NCBI RefSeq assembly: GCF_013415885.1
Contig: NZ_CP058910.1
Location: 2,604,001-2,668,000 of the forward strand
Length of the DNA: 64,000 nucleotides
Reading direction: 5' to 3'
Source of the DNA: Halosimplex rubrum
GTDB taxonomy: Archaea; Halobacteriota; Halobacteria; Halobacteriales; Haloarculaceae
Positions 14,347 through 23,540 of this stretch are shown here, piece by piece. How positions within the stretch are numbered: the first letter of the stretch is position 1; every line of letters starts with the position of its first letter. The notes beneath the pieces were generated by a model. It worked only from the letters and a program-made list of their open reading frames with translations, had not been told where the DNA came from and did not search any database. The position numbers were made by a program, and so were the translations under genes.

Positions 14347-15678
14347 ATGCGCGTAGTCATCGTCGGCGCGGGCGAGGTCGGCTCGACGATCGCCGAGAGC
14401 CTCGCCCAGTCCCACGACGTGGTCGTGATCGACATCGATAGCGACCGCGTCGAGTCGCTGACCTACTCGCTGGACGTGCTCCCTATCGAGGGCGACGGGA
14501 GCGACATCGACACGCTCGAAGAGGCCGGCGTGGCCGACGCGGACATGGTGATCGCCAGCACCGACGACGACGAGACCAACATCGTCGCCTGCGGCGCCGC
14601 GAACGTCGTCAGCGACGCGTTCACGATCGCTCGCGTCAAGAGCCCCAAGTACCTCACCGCCTGGCAGCGCGCCCGCGGGGCCTTCGGCGTCGACTTCATG
14701 GTCTGTTCGGACCTGCTCACCGCGGAGGCCATCGTCGGACTCGCCGGGCTCCCGACGGCCCAAGACGTGGACATGTTCGCCGACGGCCTCGTCCAGATGA
14801 CGGAGTTCGAGATTCCCGCCGAGAGCCCGGTCGCCGACCAGACCGTCGCCGAGGCCGACCGTTTCGACTCGCTGACGTTCGCGGCGATCATCCGCGACGA
14901 CGAGGTGGTGATCCCCCGCGGGGACACCCGGATCGAGGCCGGCGACGAGGTCGTCGCCATCGGCAGCCCCGAGAGCATCCGCGCGTTCAGCTCCGAGATC
15001 GCCCCCGAGGAGCGGGGTCCCGAGGACGTGGTCATCGTCGGCGGCGGCGAGATCGGGTACCAGACCGCGCGGTTACTCGAAGAGCGCGGGTTCTCCCCGC
15101 GGCTCGTCGAACAGGACGAGGACCGCGCCCGGTGGCTCGCCGAGAAGCTGCCGAGTACGACCGTGCTGAACAGCGACGCGACCGACCAGGACCTGCTCGA
15201 CCGGGAGAACGTCGGGATGGCGGACGTGATCGTCGCCGCCCTGGAGAACGACCAGCAGAACCTGCTCGCGACGCTGCTCGCCAAGCGGAAGGGCACCGAC
15301 CGGGCGATCACCGTGGTGAACACGGGCGATTTCACCGAGCTGTTCGAGGCGGTCGGCGTCGACGTGGCCGTCAGCCCGCGGAAGGCGACCGCCGAGGAGA
15401 TCACCCGGTTCACCCGCGCCCGGCGCGCGGAGAACGTCGCGATCATCGAGGGCGACAGGGCCGAAGTGCTCGAATTGGAGGTCGACGCCGACAGCGTCCT
15501 CGTCGACCGGTCGATCCGCGACGTGGCCGCCGACATCCCCGAGGGGGTCGTCATCGGCGCGATCACGCGCGGTGACGAGCACATCACGCCCCGTGGTGAT
15601 ACGATCGTCCGCGAGGGCGACCACGTCGTCGTCTTCGTCGACACCGAGGTACTGGACGAAGTGACCGAGAAGCTGTGA
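14347..15678 (+). CDS. trkA: TrkA potassium uptake regulatory protein (two RCK units)
   Basis: A 443-residue cytoplasmic protein started at the ATG at 14,347. Residues 1-120 are the first RCK_N Rossmann domain (MRVVIVGAGEVGSTIAESL, GxGxxG motif), about 140-220 RCK_C, about 228-345 a second RCK_N (VVIVGGGEIGYQTARLL), and about 365-443 a second RCK_C. NAD(H)/ATP binding to these domains gates TrkH. It is followed after 7 bases by the second trkH gene, so both are probably one transcript. Confidence 0.94.
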   Translation: MRVVIVGAGEVGSTIAESLAQSHDVVVIDIDSDRVESLTYSLDVLPIEGDGSDIDTLEEAGVADADMVIASTDDDETNIVACGAANVVSDAFTIARVKSPKYLTAWQRARGAFGVDFMVCSDLLTAEAIVGLAGLPTAQDVDMFADGLVQMTEFEIPAESPVADQTVAEADRFDSLTFAAIIRDDEVVIPRGDTRIEAGDEVVAIGSPESIRAFSSEIAPEERGPEDVVIVGGGEIGYQTARLLEERGFSPRLVEQDEDRARWLAEKLPSTTVLNSDATDQDLLDRENVGMADVIVAALENDQQNLLATLLAKRKGTDRAITVVNTGDFTELFEAVGVDVAVSPRKATAEEITRFTRARRAENVAIIEGDRAEVLELEVDADSVLVDRSIRDVAADIPEGVVIGAITRGDEHITPRGDTIVREGDHVVVFVDTEVLDEVTEKL

Positions 15679-15685
15679 GCGAGCG

Positions 15686-17188
15686 ATGAGCCTCGTCGGG
15701 GAACTCAGGGTCGACTGGGCCACCAGTCTGAGCCTCGTCGGCACCGTCCTGAAGGCGCTGACGGCGCCGCTGGTCGGGACCGCGCTCGTCGCGCTGTGGT
15801 ACGGCGAGCCGCTCGTCCCCTTCCTGGCGACCGCGGCCCTGACGCTGGGGGCCGGGATCGCGCTCGAACGGCTCGACAGGGGCGACCTGGGCCTCCGCGA
15901 GGGGTTCCTGATGGTCGCACTGACGTGGCTGGCGATCGCCGTCGTCGGCGCCGTCCCGTTTCTGGTCGCGGGCGAGGGGAGCCTCGCGAGTCCCGTCAAC
16001 GCGCTGTTCGAGTCGACCAGCGGCATCACGACGACGGGCGCGACCGTCGTCTCCGACTTCGACGCCCACGGCCGGTCGGTCCACCTCTGGCGGTCGCTGC
16101 TGCAGTGGATGGGCGGGCTCGGCATCCTCGTGATCGCGGTGGCCGTCCTCTCGCAGCTGTCGATCGGTGGCGCCCAGCTCATGGAGACCGAGTCCCAGAC
16201 CCAGGACGTGAACAAGCTCACCCCGTCGATCGAGGCGACCGCCCGCCTGCTCGGGTGGCTCTACGCGGGGCTGACGGGGCTGATGGTCGCGACGTGGCTT
16301 GCCATCGGCGCCGTCGGTCTCGGGCCGGAGGTGACGCTCTACGACGCGGTTGCCCACGCCTTCACCGCGGTCTCGACGGCGGGCTTCTCGCCGCGTGCGG
16401 AGAGTCTGGGGGCGTTCTCGCCGGCGGTCCAGTGGGCGACGATCCCCTTCATGTTCCTCGGCGCGACGAACTTCGTGTTGCTGTACCATCTGACGCAGGG
16501 GAACCCGTCGCGGCTGGGCGAGAGCGACGAGTTCCGCTTCTACCTCGCGGTGGTCCTCGGCCTGACCGGGCTGACCGCGGGCTTCCTGGTCGCTTCGGGG
16601 GAGTTCACCCGGATCGAGCGGGTGATCCGACACTCACTCTTTCAGGTCGTGTCGATCCTGACGACGACGGGGTACGCGACGGTCGACTTCAACGGCTGGT
16701 CGCCGGCGGCCAAGCACATGCTCTTTCTCGCGATGTTCTCCGGCGGGATGGCCGGGAGCACGACGTGTTCGATCAAGACGCTGCGCTGGCTGGTCGTCGT
16801 CAAATCGTTCCGCCGAGACCTGTTCCGTGAGATCCACCCCGACGCGATCCGGCCGGTGCGGCTGACCGGCGAAGTCGTCGACGAGGATGTCGTCCGCGAC
16901 GTGTACGCCTACGTCCTCCTGAGCGGCATCATCTTCGTGCTCCTGACCGTGTTCGTTGTCACCGACGCCGCGAGGGCCGGGGAGCAGGTCGGCGAGTTCG
17001 AGGCGATGGGGGCGTCGGCGGCGACGTTCCTCAACATCGGTCCGGCCTTCGGCGACGCCGGGCCCTACGGGGACTACGCCTGGTTCCCCGCGACGACGAA
17101 GGTCGCCTTCATCGTCCTGATGTGGGTCGGACGTATCGAGATCATTCCGGTGCTCGTGCTGCTGACGCCGGCTTTCTGGCGGTCGTGA
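15686..17188 (+). CDS. trkH: TrkH-type potassium uptake membrane subunit (second copy)
   Basis: A 500-residue paralogue of the TrkH at 12,659. It has the same four pore loops (SGITTTGATV, VSTAGFSP, LTTTGYATVDF, LNIGPAFGDAGP) and the C-terminal WVGRIEIIPVLVLLTPAFW. It begins 7 bases after trkA, so it is probably the subunit co-translated with TrkA, while the upstream copy may be expressed separately. Two TrkH channels sharing one TrkA might give different affinity or ion selectivity; this is inference. Confidence 0.92.
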   Translation: MSLVGELRVDWATSLSLVGTVLKALTAPLVGTALVALWYGEPLVPFLATAALTLGAGIALERLDRGDLGLREGFLMVALTWLAIAVVGAVPFLVAGEGSLASPVNALFESTSGITTTGATVVSDFDAHGRSVHLWRSLLQWMGGLGILVIAVAVLSQLSIGGAQLMETESQTQDVNKLTPSIEATARLLGWLYAGLTGLMVATWLAIGAVGLGPEVTLYDAVAHAFTAVSTAGFSPRAESLGAFSPAVQWATIPFMFLGATNFVLLYHLTQGNPSRLGESDEFRFYLAVVLGLTGLTAGFLVASGEFTRIERVIRHSLFQVVSILTTTGYATVDFNGWSPAAKHMLFLAMFSGGMAGSTTCSIKTLRWLVVVKSFRRDLFREIHPDAIRPVRLTGEVVDEDVVRDVYAYVLLSGIIFVLLTVFVVTDAARAGEQVGEFEAMGASAATFLNIGPAFGDAGPYGDYAWFPATTKVAFIVLMWVGRIEIIPVLVLLTPAFWRS

Positions 17189-17289
17189 GCGCCGACGGGA
17201 CCGCTCGGTGCCCGGGCGGGGAGTCCCTACGCCACCCGACCCCACCGACCGCCCGGAACGCGTAAACGCGTCGACCGTCTACCGCTCGC

Positions 17290-18798
17290 GTGGAGCAGTC
17301 GTGGCCCCCACCGACGTCAACCGCGCTGGGCCTGCTCGTCGTCGTCGTGCTGCTCGCGGGCGCGGGATCGCTCGTGCTCTCGGCGGCGGGACCGGACGAC
17401 CCCGGAGTCGGGACGACGCCGGCGAAACTGGTCGAACCCCGACCCGGAGAGAACGTCTTCTGGCCGTACACGAGCACTCGACGGTCGGCCAGCGGGCGGA
17501 CCCTCGCCATCAACCTCGTCGTCTACGCCGACGCCGAGACCGTCCGGTACTTCCTGACAGAGCGGGGCGACGCCACCTGGAACGAGACGGCCGCCGAGTG
17601 GGAGGACGTGGGGCCCGACACCGGCGAGGTAGTGGTCGACGCGACCAACGGCACGGTCGTCGAGTGGGGCTCGGCGCGGGGCGCGACGCGCTATCTCTAC
17701 GTCCACAACTACGTCCTGACCGAGCCGGGCCCCAACGAGACGCGTCGGCCCTACCGCGCGGCGCCGTTCACCGGTCACCTCGACCCCAACCCGGGCGGGC
17801 GGTGGATCGACGAGACCTACCAGCTGCACGACGGGAACTACTTCGGCGCCCGCGACCACCTCCGGGTCTACGAGTCGCCCTTCGAGTCCGACGAGTGGGT
17901 CGCCGTCCAGGCCCACAGCGACCACTGGGACTGGTTCCGGCTTCGCCACACCGTCCACGCGACCGACGAGACCCGCGACCGGCTCGAAGCCGAGTTCATG
18001 GGCGAGCCCTCCGTCGACACCGTCTGGCGGATGTACCTGGGTAACCGCCGGGCGCTGGGCTCGGACGGCTGGGCGACGGTCGTCGACTTCGTCGGCCTGG
18101 TCGGCGCGCCGAACCTCGGGTCGGGACTCGCCGCGATGGGGCTGGTCGCCGGCCGCGACGCCGCGGCGCTGGCCCGGCGGCGCCGGCGCGGCGGTGCGCG
18201 GGCGGACGACGCGTTCGCGTTCGGCTCCGGAGGAGCCGGAAAGGCGGGGGTCGACCCCACGAGCGTGCGGGCGGACCCCGTCGGGACCGTCAGGCGGGCG
18301 CTCGTCTCCGGGCTGCTCGCGCGCGGGTGGCTCGACCGCGAGCGGTCGCTGCTCGTCGTCCGCGGGCTGTCGTACGCGCTCCTGTTCGCGGCGCTGTTCG
18401 GGCTGTACCTGTCGGTCAGGTTCGGCGGGATCGCGCTCGAACGCCGGTTCGTCGACATCTCGCCGAAGGTCATCGCCGCGGTACTGTACCCGGTTCTGGC
18501 GCTCGGACTCCCCGCGGTCGCCCACGTGTTCGGCCGAGACCTGAACCCGGTCCGGAGCTTCGCGGTCGCGGCCCTCGGTATCGGGGCGGCCATCGTCGTC
18601 GACTACCAGTCGCTCGGCGTCACGGTGCTGTCGCTCGACGTGGTGCTCCACCGGGTCGGCGTCGTCGTCGCGATCGGGCTCCTCGCGGCGGGCGCGGTCA
18701 GCCCGCGCGCGCCGACCGAGACGATCAACCCCCTCGTCGCCGCGGGCACCCTCCTGTGGGTCGTCCTGCTGCTCGCGCCGCTGGTCGGCTGGCTGTGA
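17290..18798 (+). CDS. Conserved haloarchaeal membrane protein of unknown function
   Basis: A 502-residue protein with a GTG start. One N-terminal TM (about 12-33) is followed by a large domain rich in Trp, Tyr and Asp outside the membrane (about 35-270), a basic and Gly-rich cytoplasmic linker (about 295-345), and five or six C-terminal TM segments (about 360-500). The layout resembles a secreted sensory domain on a multi-pass base, but no catalytic motif is visible. It follows the trk run on the same strand, about 100 bases later. No known function. Confidence 0.7.
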   Translation: MEQSWPPPTSTALGLLVVVVLLAGAGSLVLSAAGPDDPGVGTTPAKLVEPRPGENVFWPYTSTRRSASGRTLAINLVVYADAETVRYFLTERGDATWNETAAEWEDVGPDTGEVVVDATNGTVVEWGSARGATRYLYVHNYVLTEPGPNETRRPYRAAPFTGHLDPNPGGRWIDETYQLHDGNYFGARDHLRVYESPFESDEWVAVQAHSDHWDWFRLRHTVHATDETRDRLEAEFMGEPSVDTVWRMYLGNRRALGSDGWATVVDFVGLVGAPNLGSGLAAMGLVAGRDAAALARRRRRGGARADDAFAFGSGGAGKAGVDPTSVRADPVGTVRRALVSGLLARGWLDRERSLLVVRGLSYALLFAALFGLYLSVRFGGIALERRFVDISPKVIAAVLYPVLALGLPAVAHVFGRDLNPVRSFAVAALGIGAAIVVDYQSLGVTVLSLDVVLHRVGVVVAIGLLAAGAVSPRAPTETINPLVAAGTLLWVVLLLAPLVGWL

Positions 18799-18832
18799 AC
18801 GGAGCGAGGGCCTCGAGCACGCGCCCGAACGG

Positions 18833-19534
18833 TCACGCCGAGTCGGGCGACCGGGCGGTCACGGCGACCCAGTCGTCCTCGGCGGCGGTACCGCCCCCCT
18901 CGGTGTCGGCGTCGGTCCCGTCCGTCGCGACCGAGACGACCTCGAAGCCCGCAGTCTCGAACAGGTCGCGGGCGCGGCCGGGGTCGTAGCGCTCGAAGTG
19001 GCGGCGGTCGTCGTCGTACGGGCTCGCGTCGACGCTCTCGCCCGGACGGCCCGCGGCCTTGAGCGAGACGAGCGTGGTCCCGCCGTCGGCGAGCACCCGC
19101 TCGAACTCGGCGAGGGTGGCGGGGACTTCGCGCTCGGGGACGTGCAACAGCGACGCGCAGGCCCACAGGCCGTCGAAGCCGTCGTCGGCGACCGGGAGCG
19201 CGCGCATGTCCCCGCGGACGGGGGCCGCGTCGGGCACGCGTTCGCGGGCCCGGTCGAGGAACGACCGCGTCAGGTCGAACGGCACAGTATCGAAGCCCGC
19301 GTCGTCGAAGGCCGCGGACTCCCAGCCCGGGCCACAACCCACGTCCAGGACGCGGGGCGGATCGGTCGGATCCGTTTGGCCGCCGCGGGTTCGCCGGCGG
19401 TCGCCGGTTCGGTCGACCGCGGTCACGAACTCCTCGACGATGCCGGCGACGACCGAGCGGTCGCCGTGACGGTCGGCGTAGTCGTCCGCGACGCGCTCGT
19501 AGGTCTCGACCGTGCGTCGGACGCGTTCGTCCAT
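18833..19534 (-). CDS. Class I SAM-dependent methyltransferase
   Basis: A 233-residue protein started at the ATG at 19,532-19,534. Motif I is clear ([16 protein letters not shown], about residues 65-80), followed by an acidic motif II region ([14 protein letters not shown]), the [20 protein letters not shown] motif III region and the LLHVP motif, as in the Methyltransf_11/25 group. The N-terminal helix ([16 protein letters not shown]) is usual for this group. Substrate cannot be told from sequence. It is divergent from adk, with about 130 bases between starts. Confidence 0.85.
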   Translation of the reverse strand: MDERVRRTVETYERVADDYADRHGDRSVVAGIVEEFVTAVDRTGDRRRTRGGQTDPTDPPRVLDVGCGPGWESAAFDDAGFDTVPFDLTRSFLDRARERVPDAAPVRGDMRALPVADDGFDGLWACASLLHVPEREVPATLAEFERVLADGGTTLVSLKAAGRPGESVDASPYDDDRRHFERYDPGRARDLFETAGFEVVSVATDGTDADTEGGGTAAEDDWVAVTARSPDSA

Positions 19535-19632
19535 ACGAGCGGGCCGTCGGCCGGCGGTGTGGTAAGCCCACCGACGACTCCGCGGGTGGGAGTAGGCGAA
19601 CCCCGGGCCGCATCCGCCGACGAGAACGACAC

Positions 19633-19638
19633 TATAAA
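19633..19638 (+). promoter_or_regulatory. TATA box of adk
   Basis: TATAAA lies 26-31 bases above the adk ATG (19,664), consistent with a leaderless transcript. Confidence 0.55.
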
Positions 19639-19663
19639 GCGGCGGTGCGCCGAAGCCGGCGGT

Positions 19664-20308
19664 ATGAACCCGAAGATCCTGATTCTCGGTCCGCCAGGTG
19701 CCGGCAAAGGAACGCAGAGCGAGCGCCTCGCCGACGAATTCGGCGTCGAGCACGTCACGACGGGCGACGCGCTGCGGGCGAACAAGGAGATGGACATCAG
19801 CGACATGGACACCGAATACGACACGCCCGGCGAGTACATGGACCGGGGCGACCTGGTCCCGGACGTGGTCGTCGACGCGATGGTCGGCGAGGCGCTCTCG
19901 GACGTCGCGGGGTTCGTCCTCGACGGCTACCCGCGCAACGGCGACCAGGCCGAGGCCCTGCGCGAGATGACCGACCTCGATGTCGTGCTCGTCCTCGACG
20001 TACCCGAGGCGGAACTGGTCGACCGGCTCACCGGTCGCCGAGTCTGCGAGGACTGCGGCACCAACTACCACGTCGAGTTCAACCAGCCCGAGGAGGCGGG
20101 CGTCTGCGACGAGTGCGGCGGCGACCTCTACCAGCGCGAGGACGACGACGAGGAGTCCGTGCGCAACCGGCTGTCGGTGTATCACGAGAACACCGAGCCC
20201 GTGCTGGAGATCTACGCCGACCACGACGGCTACGTCGATATCGACGGCGACCAGACCCCCGATCAGGTCTGGGAAGACGTGCGAGCGGCCGTCGAGGCCG
20301 AGGCGTGA
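19664..20308 (+). CDS. adk: Adenylate kinase
   Basis: A 214-residue enzyme catalysing ATP + AMP = 2 ADP. The P-loop GPPGAGKGT is at residues 9-17, the AMP-binding GDALR follows, [16 protein letters not shown] is the AMP/core signature, and the LID contains a four-cysteine zinc site (C-x2-C ... C-x2-C; CEDCG and CDECGG). Length and motifs are normal. In most archaea adk follows secY and ribosomal genes and precedes a DUF106 protein, cmk and cbf5; here the DUF106 gene follows but the ribosomal part is absent from the left side. Confidence 0.97.
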   Translation: MNPKILILGPPGAGKGTQSERLADEFGVEHVTTGDALRANKEMDISDMDTEYDTPGEYMDRGDLVPDVVVDAMVGEALSDVAGFVLDGYPRNGDQAEALREMTDLDVVLVLDVPEAELVDRLTGRRVCEDCGTNYHVEFNQPEEAGVCDECGGDLYQREDDDEESVRNRLSVYHENTEPVLEIYADHDGYVDIDGDQTPDQVWEDVRAAVEAEA

Positions 20309-20373
20309 CCCCCGAAGGCGACCGATCGGGAGAATTAAAGGTTGATAACGACCGAGGACGGAGATAGATAGCA

Positions 20374-21342
20374 ATGGCACGGACGGCAGAAAAGGCGGCG
20401 TCGCTGGCCGACGAGAGCCAGTCGATGGCCGACGCGATGGCGCGCGTGCTCGCGGTCGCCGACGACCGGGGCACCGTCCAGTGGAGCGATGTCAGCGACG
20501 ACATCACCAGCGGCGAATGGGGCCGGCTCATCGAGCAGGGCATCCTCGTCGACGTCGACGGCGAGGGGTTCGTCGTCGACGACCCCGAGGGCGTCCGCGA
20601 CGCGCTCGGTGACGACGCGCCCGACGACATCGGCTCCTCCGGCACGTCGACCGGCGGTTCGACCTCGGGCGGCTCCGGATCGACGAGTTCGTCGGGCGGG
20701 TCTACCGCGGACGACGACGAGGGCGGGTGGTCCCGCTGGGACAAGATGGCGGCGGTCGCGACGATCGCCCTGTTCCTGGGCTACTCGCAGGCGCCGATCC
20801 GCAACACCGTCGGCGAAGTGATCGACATCGGCCTCGGACCGCTCGCGGACGTGTTGCCCTTCTACATCATGATCCTCGTGCTCGCGACGTTCACCGGCTT
20901 CAGCTCGACGGTGCTGCAGGGCAAGCTGATGAACATGGACAAGATGGGCGAGTACCAGGAGCGCATGCAGGAGATCCAGGAGCGCCGCAAGGATGCCAAA
21001 GAGCGCGGCGACGACGAGGCCTTAGAGGAGATCCAGGAGGAGCAGATGGAGGCGATGGGCGACCAGCTCGGCATGTTCAAAGAGCAGTTCCGCCCGATGG
21101 TGTGGATCATGCTCGTCAACATCCCCGTGTTCCTCTGGATCTACTTCATGGTCCAGACGCCGGAGATGGTCGCGGGCGCCGGCCCGGTGATGGTCCTCCC
21201 GCTCATCGGCGAGATCGCCACGTGGGGCGAGCGCATCGGCCCGATGTGGGCGTGGATCGTCTGGTACTTCGTCTGCTCGATGAGCTTCACCCAGATCGTC
21301 CGCAAGGCGCTCGACGTCCAGACGACGCCGTCGACCTCCTGA
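20374..21342 (+). CDS. EMC3/TMCO1-family (DUF106) YidC-like membrane insertase with N-terminal extension
   Basis: A 322-residue protein. Residues 1-72 look like a small winged-helix-like domain (VLAVADDRGTVQWSDV, then EWGRLIEQGILVDVDG). A Ser/Gly-rich linker of about 30 residues follows. Residues about 120-322 hold three membrane segments with a cytoplasmic helical hairpin rich in Met, Gln and Glu between the first and second core TMs (MNMDKMGEYQERMQEIQERR), the hallmark of the archaeal Oxa1/YidC-EMC3-TMCO1 superfamily. It is expected to help insert membrane proteins. It follows adk by 65 bases, as in many archaea. The N-terminal extension's role is unknown. Confidence 0.85.
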   Translation: MARTAEKAASLADESQSMADAMARVLAVADDRGTVQWSDVSDDITSGEWGRLIEQGILVDVDGEGFVVDDPEGVRDALGDDAPDDIGSSGTSTGGSTSGGSGSTSSSGGSTADDDEGGWSRWDKMAAVATIALFLGYSQAPIRNTVGEVIDIGLGPLADVLPFYIMILVLATFTGFSSTVLQGKLMNMDKMGEYQERMQEIQERRKDAKERGDDEALEEIQEEQMEAMGDQLGMFKEQFRPMVWIMLVNIPVFLWIYFMVQTPEMVAGAGPVMVLPLIGEIATWGERIGPMWAWIVWYFVCSMSFTQIVRKALDVQTTPSTS

Positions 21343-21388
21343 AACCGTCCGTTCTTTCCCTGCCGCCCGTTCTTTCCCTGTTGCCCGT

Positions 21389-22639
21389 TCAGCGGTCCAC
21401 GTCGACCTGTGCGGGGTCGGGGTCCATCTTGAAGACGACGCTGGGCTCCCACAGCAGGCGGTGTTCCTTGTAGGTACCCTTCCCCATGCCGCCGTGTTCT
21501 TGGTTGGACTCGGTGACTTCGAGGAAGGCGAGTTCGCTGAGCAGCCCGCGGATGGAGTCGGTGGTCAGGTCGTCGGCGCCCTCCGCTTCACAGACCTTCT
21601 GGTAGACGTCGTAGATGACGGTCGTCCGGAACCAGTCCTCCTCGGGGCCGGTGTTGGCGGTGAGGTTCGCCAGCGCGTAGAGGACGTACTTGCTGTGGGG
21701 CGGCAGCCCGGCGATGAGCTCCTTGAGCCGCTCGACCTCGGCCTGCTCCTGGGCGCGTTCGAGGTGGTCCTCGGTCACCTCGTCTAACCCGTTGTTCTTG
21801 GCGTAGTCGCCGGCGTGTCGGAGGAGTCGGATGGCCTTGCGGGCGTCGCCGTGGCGCTGGGCGGCCAGCGCCGCGGTCTTCGGGATGACGCCCGCGTCGA
21901 GCACGTCGTCACAGAAGGCGTCGCGCCGGTTCTCGAGGATCTGGCGGAGCTGTTCGCCGTCGTAGGGGTCGAAGATGAACTCGTTGTGACCGAGACTGCT
22001 CTTGACGCGCTCGGTCATCTGCTCGCGGAAGTTCACCTTGTTCGAGATGGAGATGATGCCGATGGGCACGTCGACCTTCCCGGCCTCGCGGGCCCGGGAG
22101 AGGAGCATGAGGACGTTGTCGTCGTCGAGTCGGTCGACCTCGTCGAGGGTGATGAGCGCGGCGTCGTACTCGCGGTCAAGGATCTCCCAGAGGCGATTGT
22201 AGTACTCGTTGGTCGAGATGCCCCGCGTCGGGATGTCGACGCCGGTTCCGGGCGAGTTGATCCCGGTCGCGATGGTCTGGACGGCGTCGGCCTCGCCCTT
22301 GGCCTGGGCGCAGTCGACCGTGACGGTCGCCAGGCGGTTGGAGCGCCGCTGAGACTCCGTCCGCGCCCGTTCCATGACGTGGTTGGCGACGAGGGACTTG
22401 CCCGAGCCGGTCTTCCCGTAGAGGATCACCGAGTTGGGCGGCGACCCCGTCACCGCGGGGCCGACCTCGTTGGCGAGGTCGCGGATATGTTCGTCGCGGC
22501 CGACGATCCGCGCCTCGTCGGGGACGTGGTCGATGTTGAGCAGCTCGCGGTTCGCGAAGATGGAGTCGCCGCCGCCCTCCTCGACCGCCTGGAACAGCTC
22601 GTCACCCGTCTCCGCCGACCCGTCGCCGTGCTCCTGCAT
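21389..22639 (-). CDS. orc1/cdc6: Orc1/Cdc6 replication initiator
   Basis: A 416-residue AAA+ protein if started at the ATG at 22,637-22,639; an in-frame GTG at 22,676-22,678 would add 13 residues. Walker A is LYGKTGSGKS, Walker B is ALITLDEVDRL, sensor 1 lies in IGIISISNKVNF and sensor 2 in GDARKAIRLLRHAG. The C-terminal 130 residues form the winged helix (KYVLYALANLTA onward). It should bind origin repeats and load the MCM helicase. It is transcribed away from an 800-base region with eight conserved repeats, so it is the cognate initiator of that origin. It interrupts the usual adk-DUF106-cmk gene order. Confidence 0.93.
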   Translation of the reverse strand: MQEHGDGSAETGDELFQAVEEGGGDSIFANRELLNIDHVPDEARIVGRDEHIRDLANEVGPAVTGSPPNSVILYGKTGSGKSLVANHVMERARTESQRRSNRLATVTVDCAQAKGEADAVQTIATGINSPGTGVDIPTRGISTNEYYNRLWEILDREYDAALITLDEVDRLDDDNVLMLLSRAREAGKVDVPIGIISISNKVNFREQMTERVKSSLGHNEFIFDPYDGEQLRQILENRRDAFCDDVLDAGVIPKTAALAAQRHGDARKAIRLLRHAGDYAKNNGLDEVTEDHLERAQEQAEVERLKELIAGLPPHSKYVLYALANLTANTGPEEDWFRTTVIYDVYQKVCEAEGADDLTTDSIRGLLSELAFLEVTESNQEHGGMGKGTYKEHRLLWEPSVVFKMDPDPAQVDVDR

Positions 22640-22681
22640 GGCTTGTCCGTTCGCGTCCCCGTGGAAAAGCGTTTCCACTGC

Positions 22682-23452
22682 ACTCCGAGTTAGTTGTGGC
22701 CCACCAGCCGCTAGATACCGGTCCTGGGACGGTCTATCGTAACTCCGAACGGGGTCGACCCCACTCGATTCCGAGTTATCGGCCGCACCTCGCCGCCGGT
22801 CTCCGGTGTGCGGTGAGGAGCTGCCGTCAGCGAGCGGGAAGCTGCGTTCGCAACGATTCCGTTTCGGTGTGACACACCTGATTCCGAGTTAGTTCGCCGG
22901 TGGCCATCGAGCGTTCGACCGGACGTTCGATGGTAGGTCCGACCCGCGTCGGTTCACCGTTCGAGTACCGCGTCGAACCGCCCCGATCGCGGCGAACGAT
23001 GGGCTCGTCTCGCCTCGCGCGAGCGTGTCGACGGCCGGAACCCCGCCGGGACACCTAATTCCGAGTTAGTTCCCGGCGGCGTGGGTCGATCCGCGAACGA
23101 CGGCGGGGGACACCGGATTCCGAGTTAGTGGGGAGGCGGGTGATTCAGTGGCACACACACCCGATTCCGAGTTAGTCGGCGGGTGAGACCGTTCCGTCGA
23201 GACCGCACGTGAACCGTCCGCACTCTTCCGATTCTGCGGCACGTCGAACGGACGATCGGCGTGGCCGACCGCCGCTCTCGAACCCGTCTGTTCGCCTTCT
23301 CATTCTCTCTCGTCTCTCGTCGTTCGTTTTCGTTCGTTTTCGTTCTAGAACCTAGTAACTAGACTAGACACACCCGATTCCGAGTTAATTCGGGGGGCGT
23401 AGCGACGACCTCTGGCCTCTGGCCCCCCACTAACTCGGAATCGGGTGTGTGT
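22682..23452. repeat. Origin recognition repeats (8 copies; consensus ACACCCGATTCCGAGTTAGT)
   Basis: Copies on the plus strand have cores at 22,682-22,694 (ACTCCGAGTTAGT, degenerate), 22,766-22,782 (CGATTCCGAGTTATCGG), 22,872-22,900, 23,051-23,079, 23,110-23,130, 23,153-23,183 and 23,368-23,395. One inverted copy is at 23,428-23,452 (ACTAACTCGGAATCGGG). The better copies share an upstream ACAC(AC)CC and a downstream G-rich or CGGCGG flank. The copy at 23,051 is bracketed by a perfect 8-base inverted repeat (CCGCCGGG at 23,043-23,050 and CCCGGCGG at 23,072-23,079). Confidence 0.9.
23285..23367. other. Candidate DNA-unwinding element of the origin
   Basis: The stretch between ORB copies 6 and 7 is pyrimidine-rich and lower in GC than its surroundings. 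It contains a direct repeat CGTTCGTTTT at 23,321-23,330 and 23,331-23,340, and then four CTAG tetramers at 23,345, 23,352, 23,359 and 23,364. The adjacent ORBs at 23,368 and 23,428 face each other across a short spacer. Position and composition fit an unwinding region. Confidence 0.55.
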
Positions 23453-23533
23453 CTCCCCTGAGAAATGATCCCCTGGTGAGACCGGTCCCGAACGCGTGAA
23501 CTCGCGGGGGCGAAACGGGCGGTTCCGCAACCT

Positions 23534-23540
23534 CTATTTA
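23534..23540 (+). promoter_or_regulatory. TATA box of cmk
   Basis: CTATTTA lies 22-28 bases above the cmk ATG (23,562), giving a leaderless start just outside the origin repeats. Confidence 0.5.

Larger units (their letters stand above)
22661..23460. other. oriC: Predicted replication origin beside orc1/cdc6
   Basis: The region between orc1/cdc6 and cmk (about 920 bases without a gene) holds eight copies of a repeat with core TTCCGAGTTA, a pyrimidine-rich low-GC stretch, and palindromes. GTGGAAA-AGCG-TTTCCAC lies at 22,661-22,678 overlapping the alternative GTG start, and GGGGTCGACCCC at 22,751-22,762. Archaeal origins typically combine an AT-rich unwinding element with inverted ORB repeats next to the initiator gene, which is what is seen. 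Seven repeats point one way and the last points back at them. Whether it is the main or a secondary chromosomal origin cannot be told. Confidence 0.85.

Noticed and set aside
22651-23461. CRISPR array as an explanation for the repeats
   Set aside because: Repeats are unevenly spaced, one is inverted, spacers differ in length from tens to over 150 bases, and an orc1/cdc6 gene is adjacent; origin repeats fit better.
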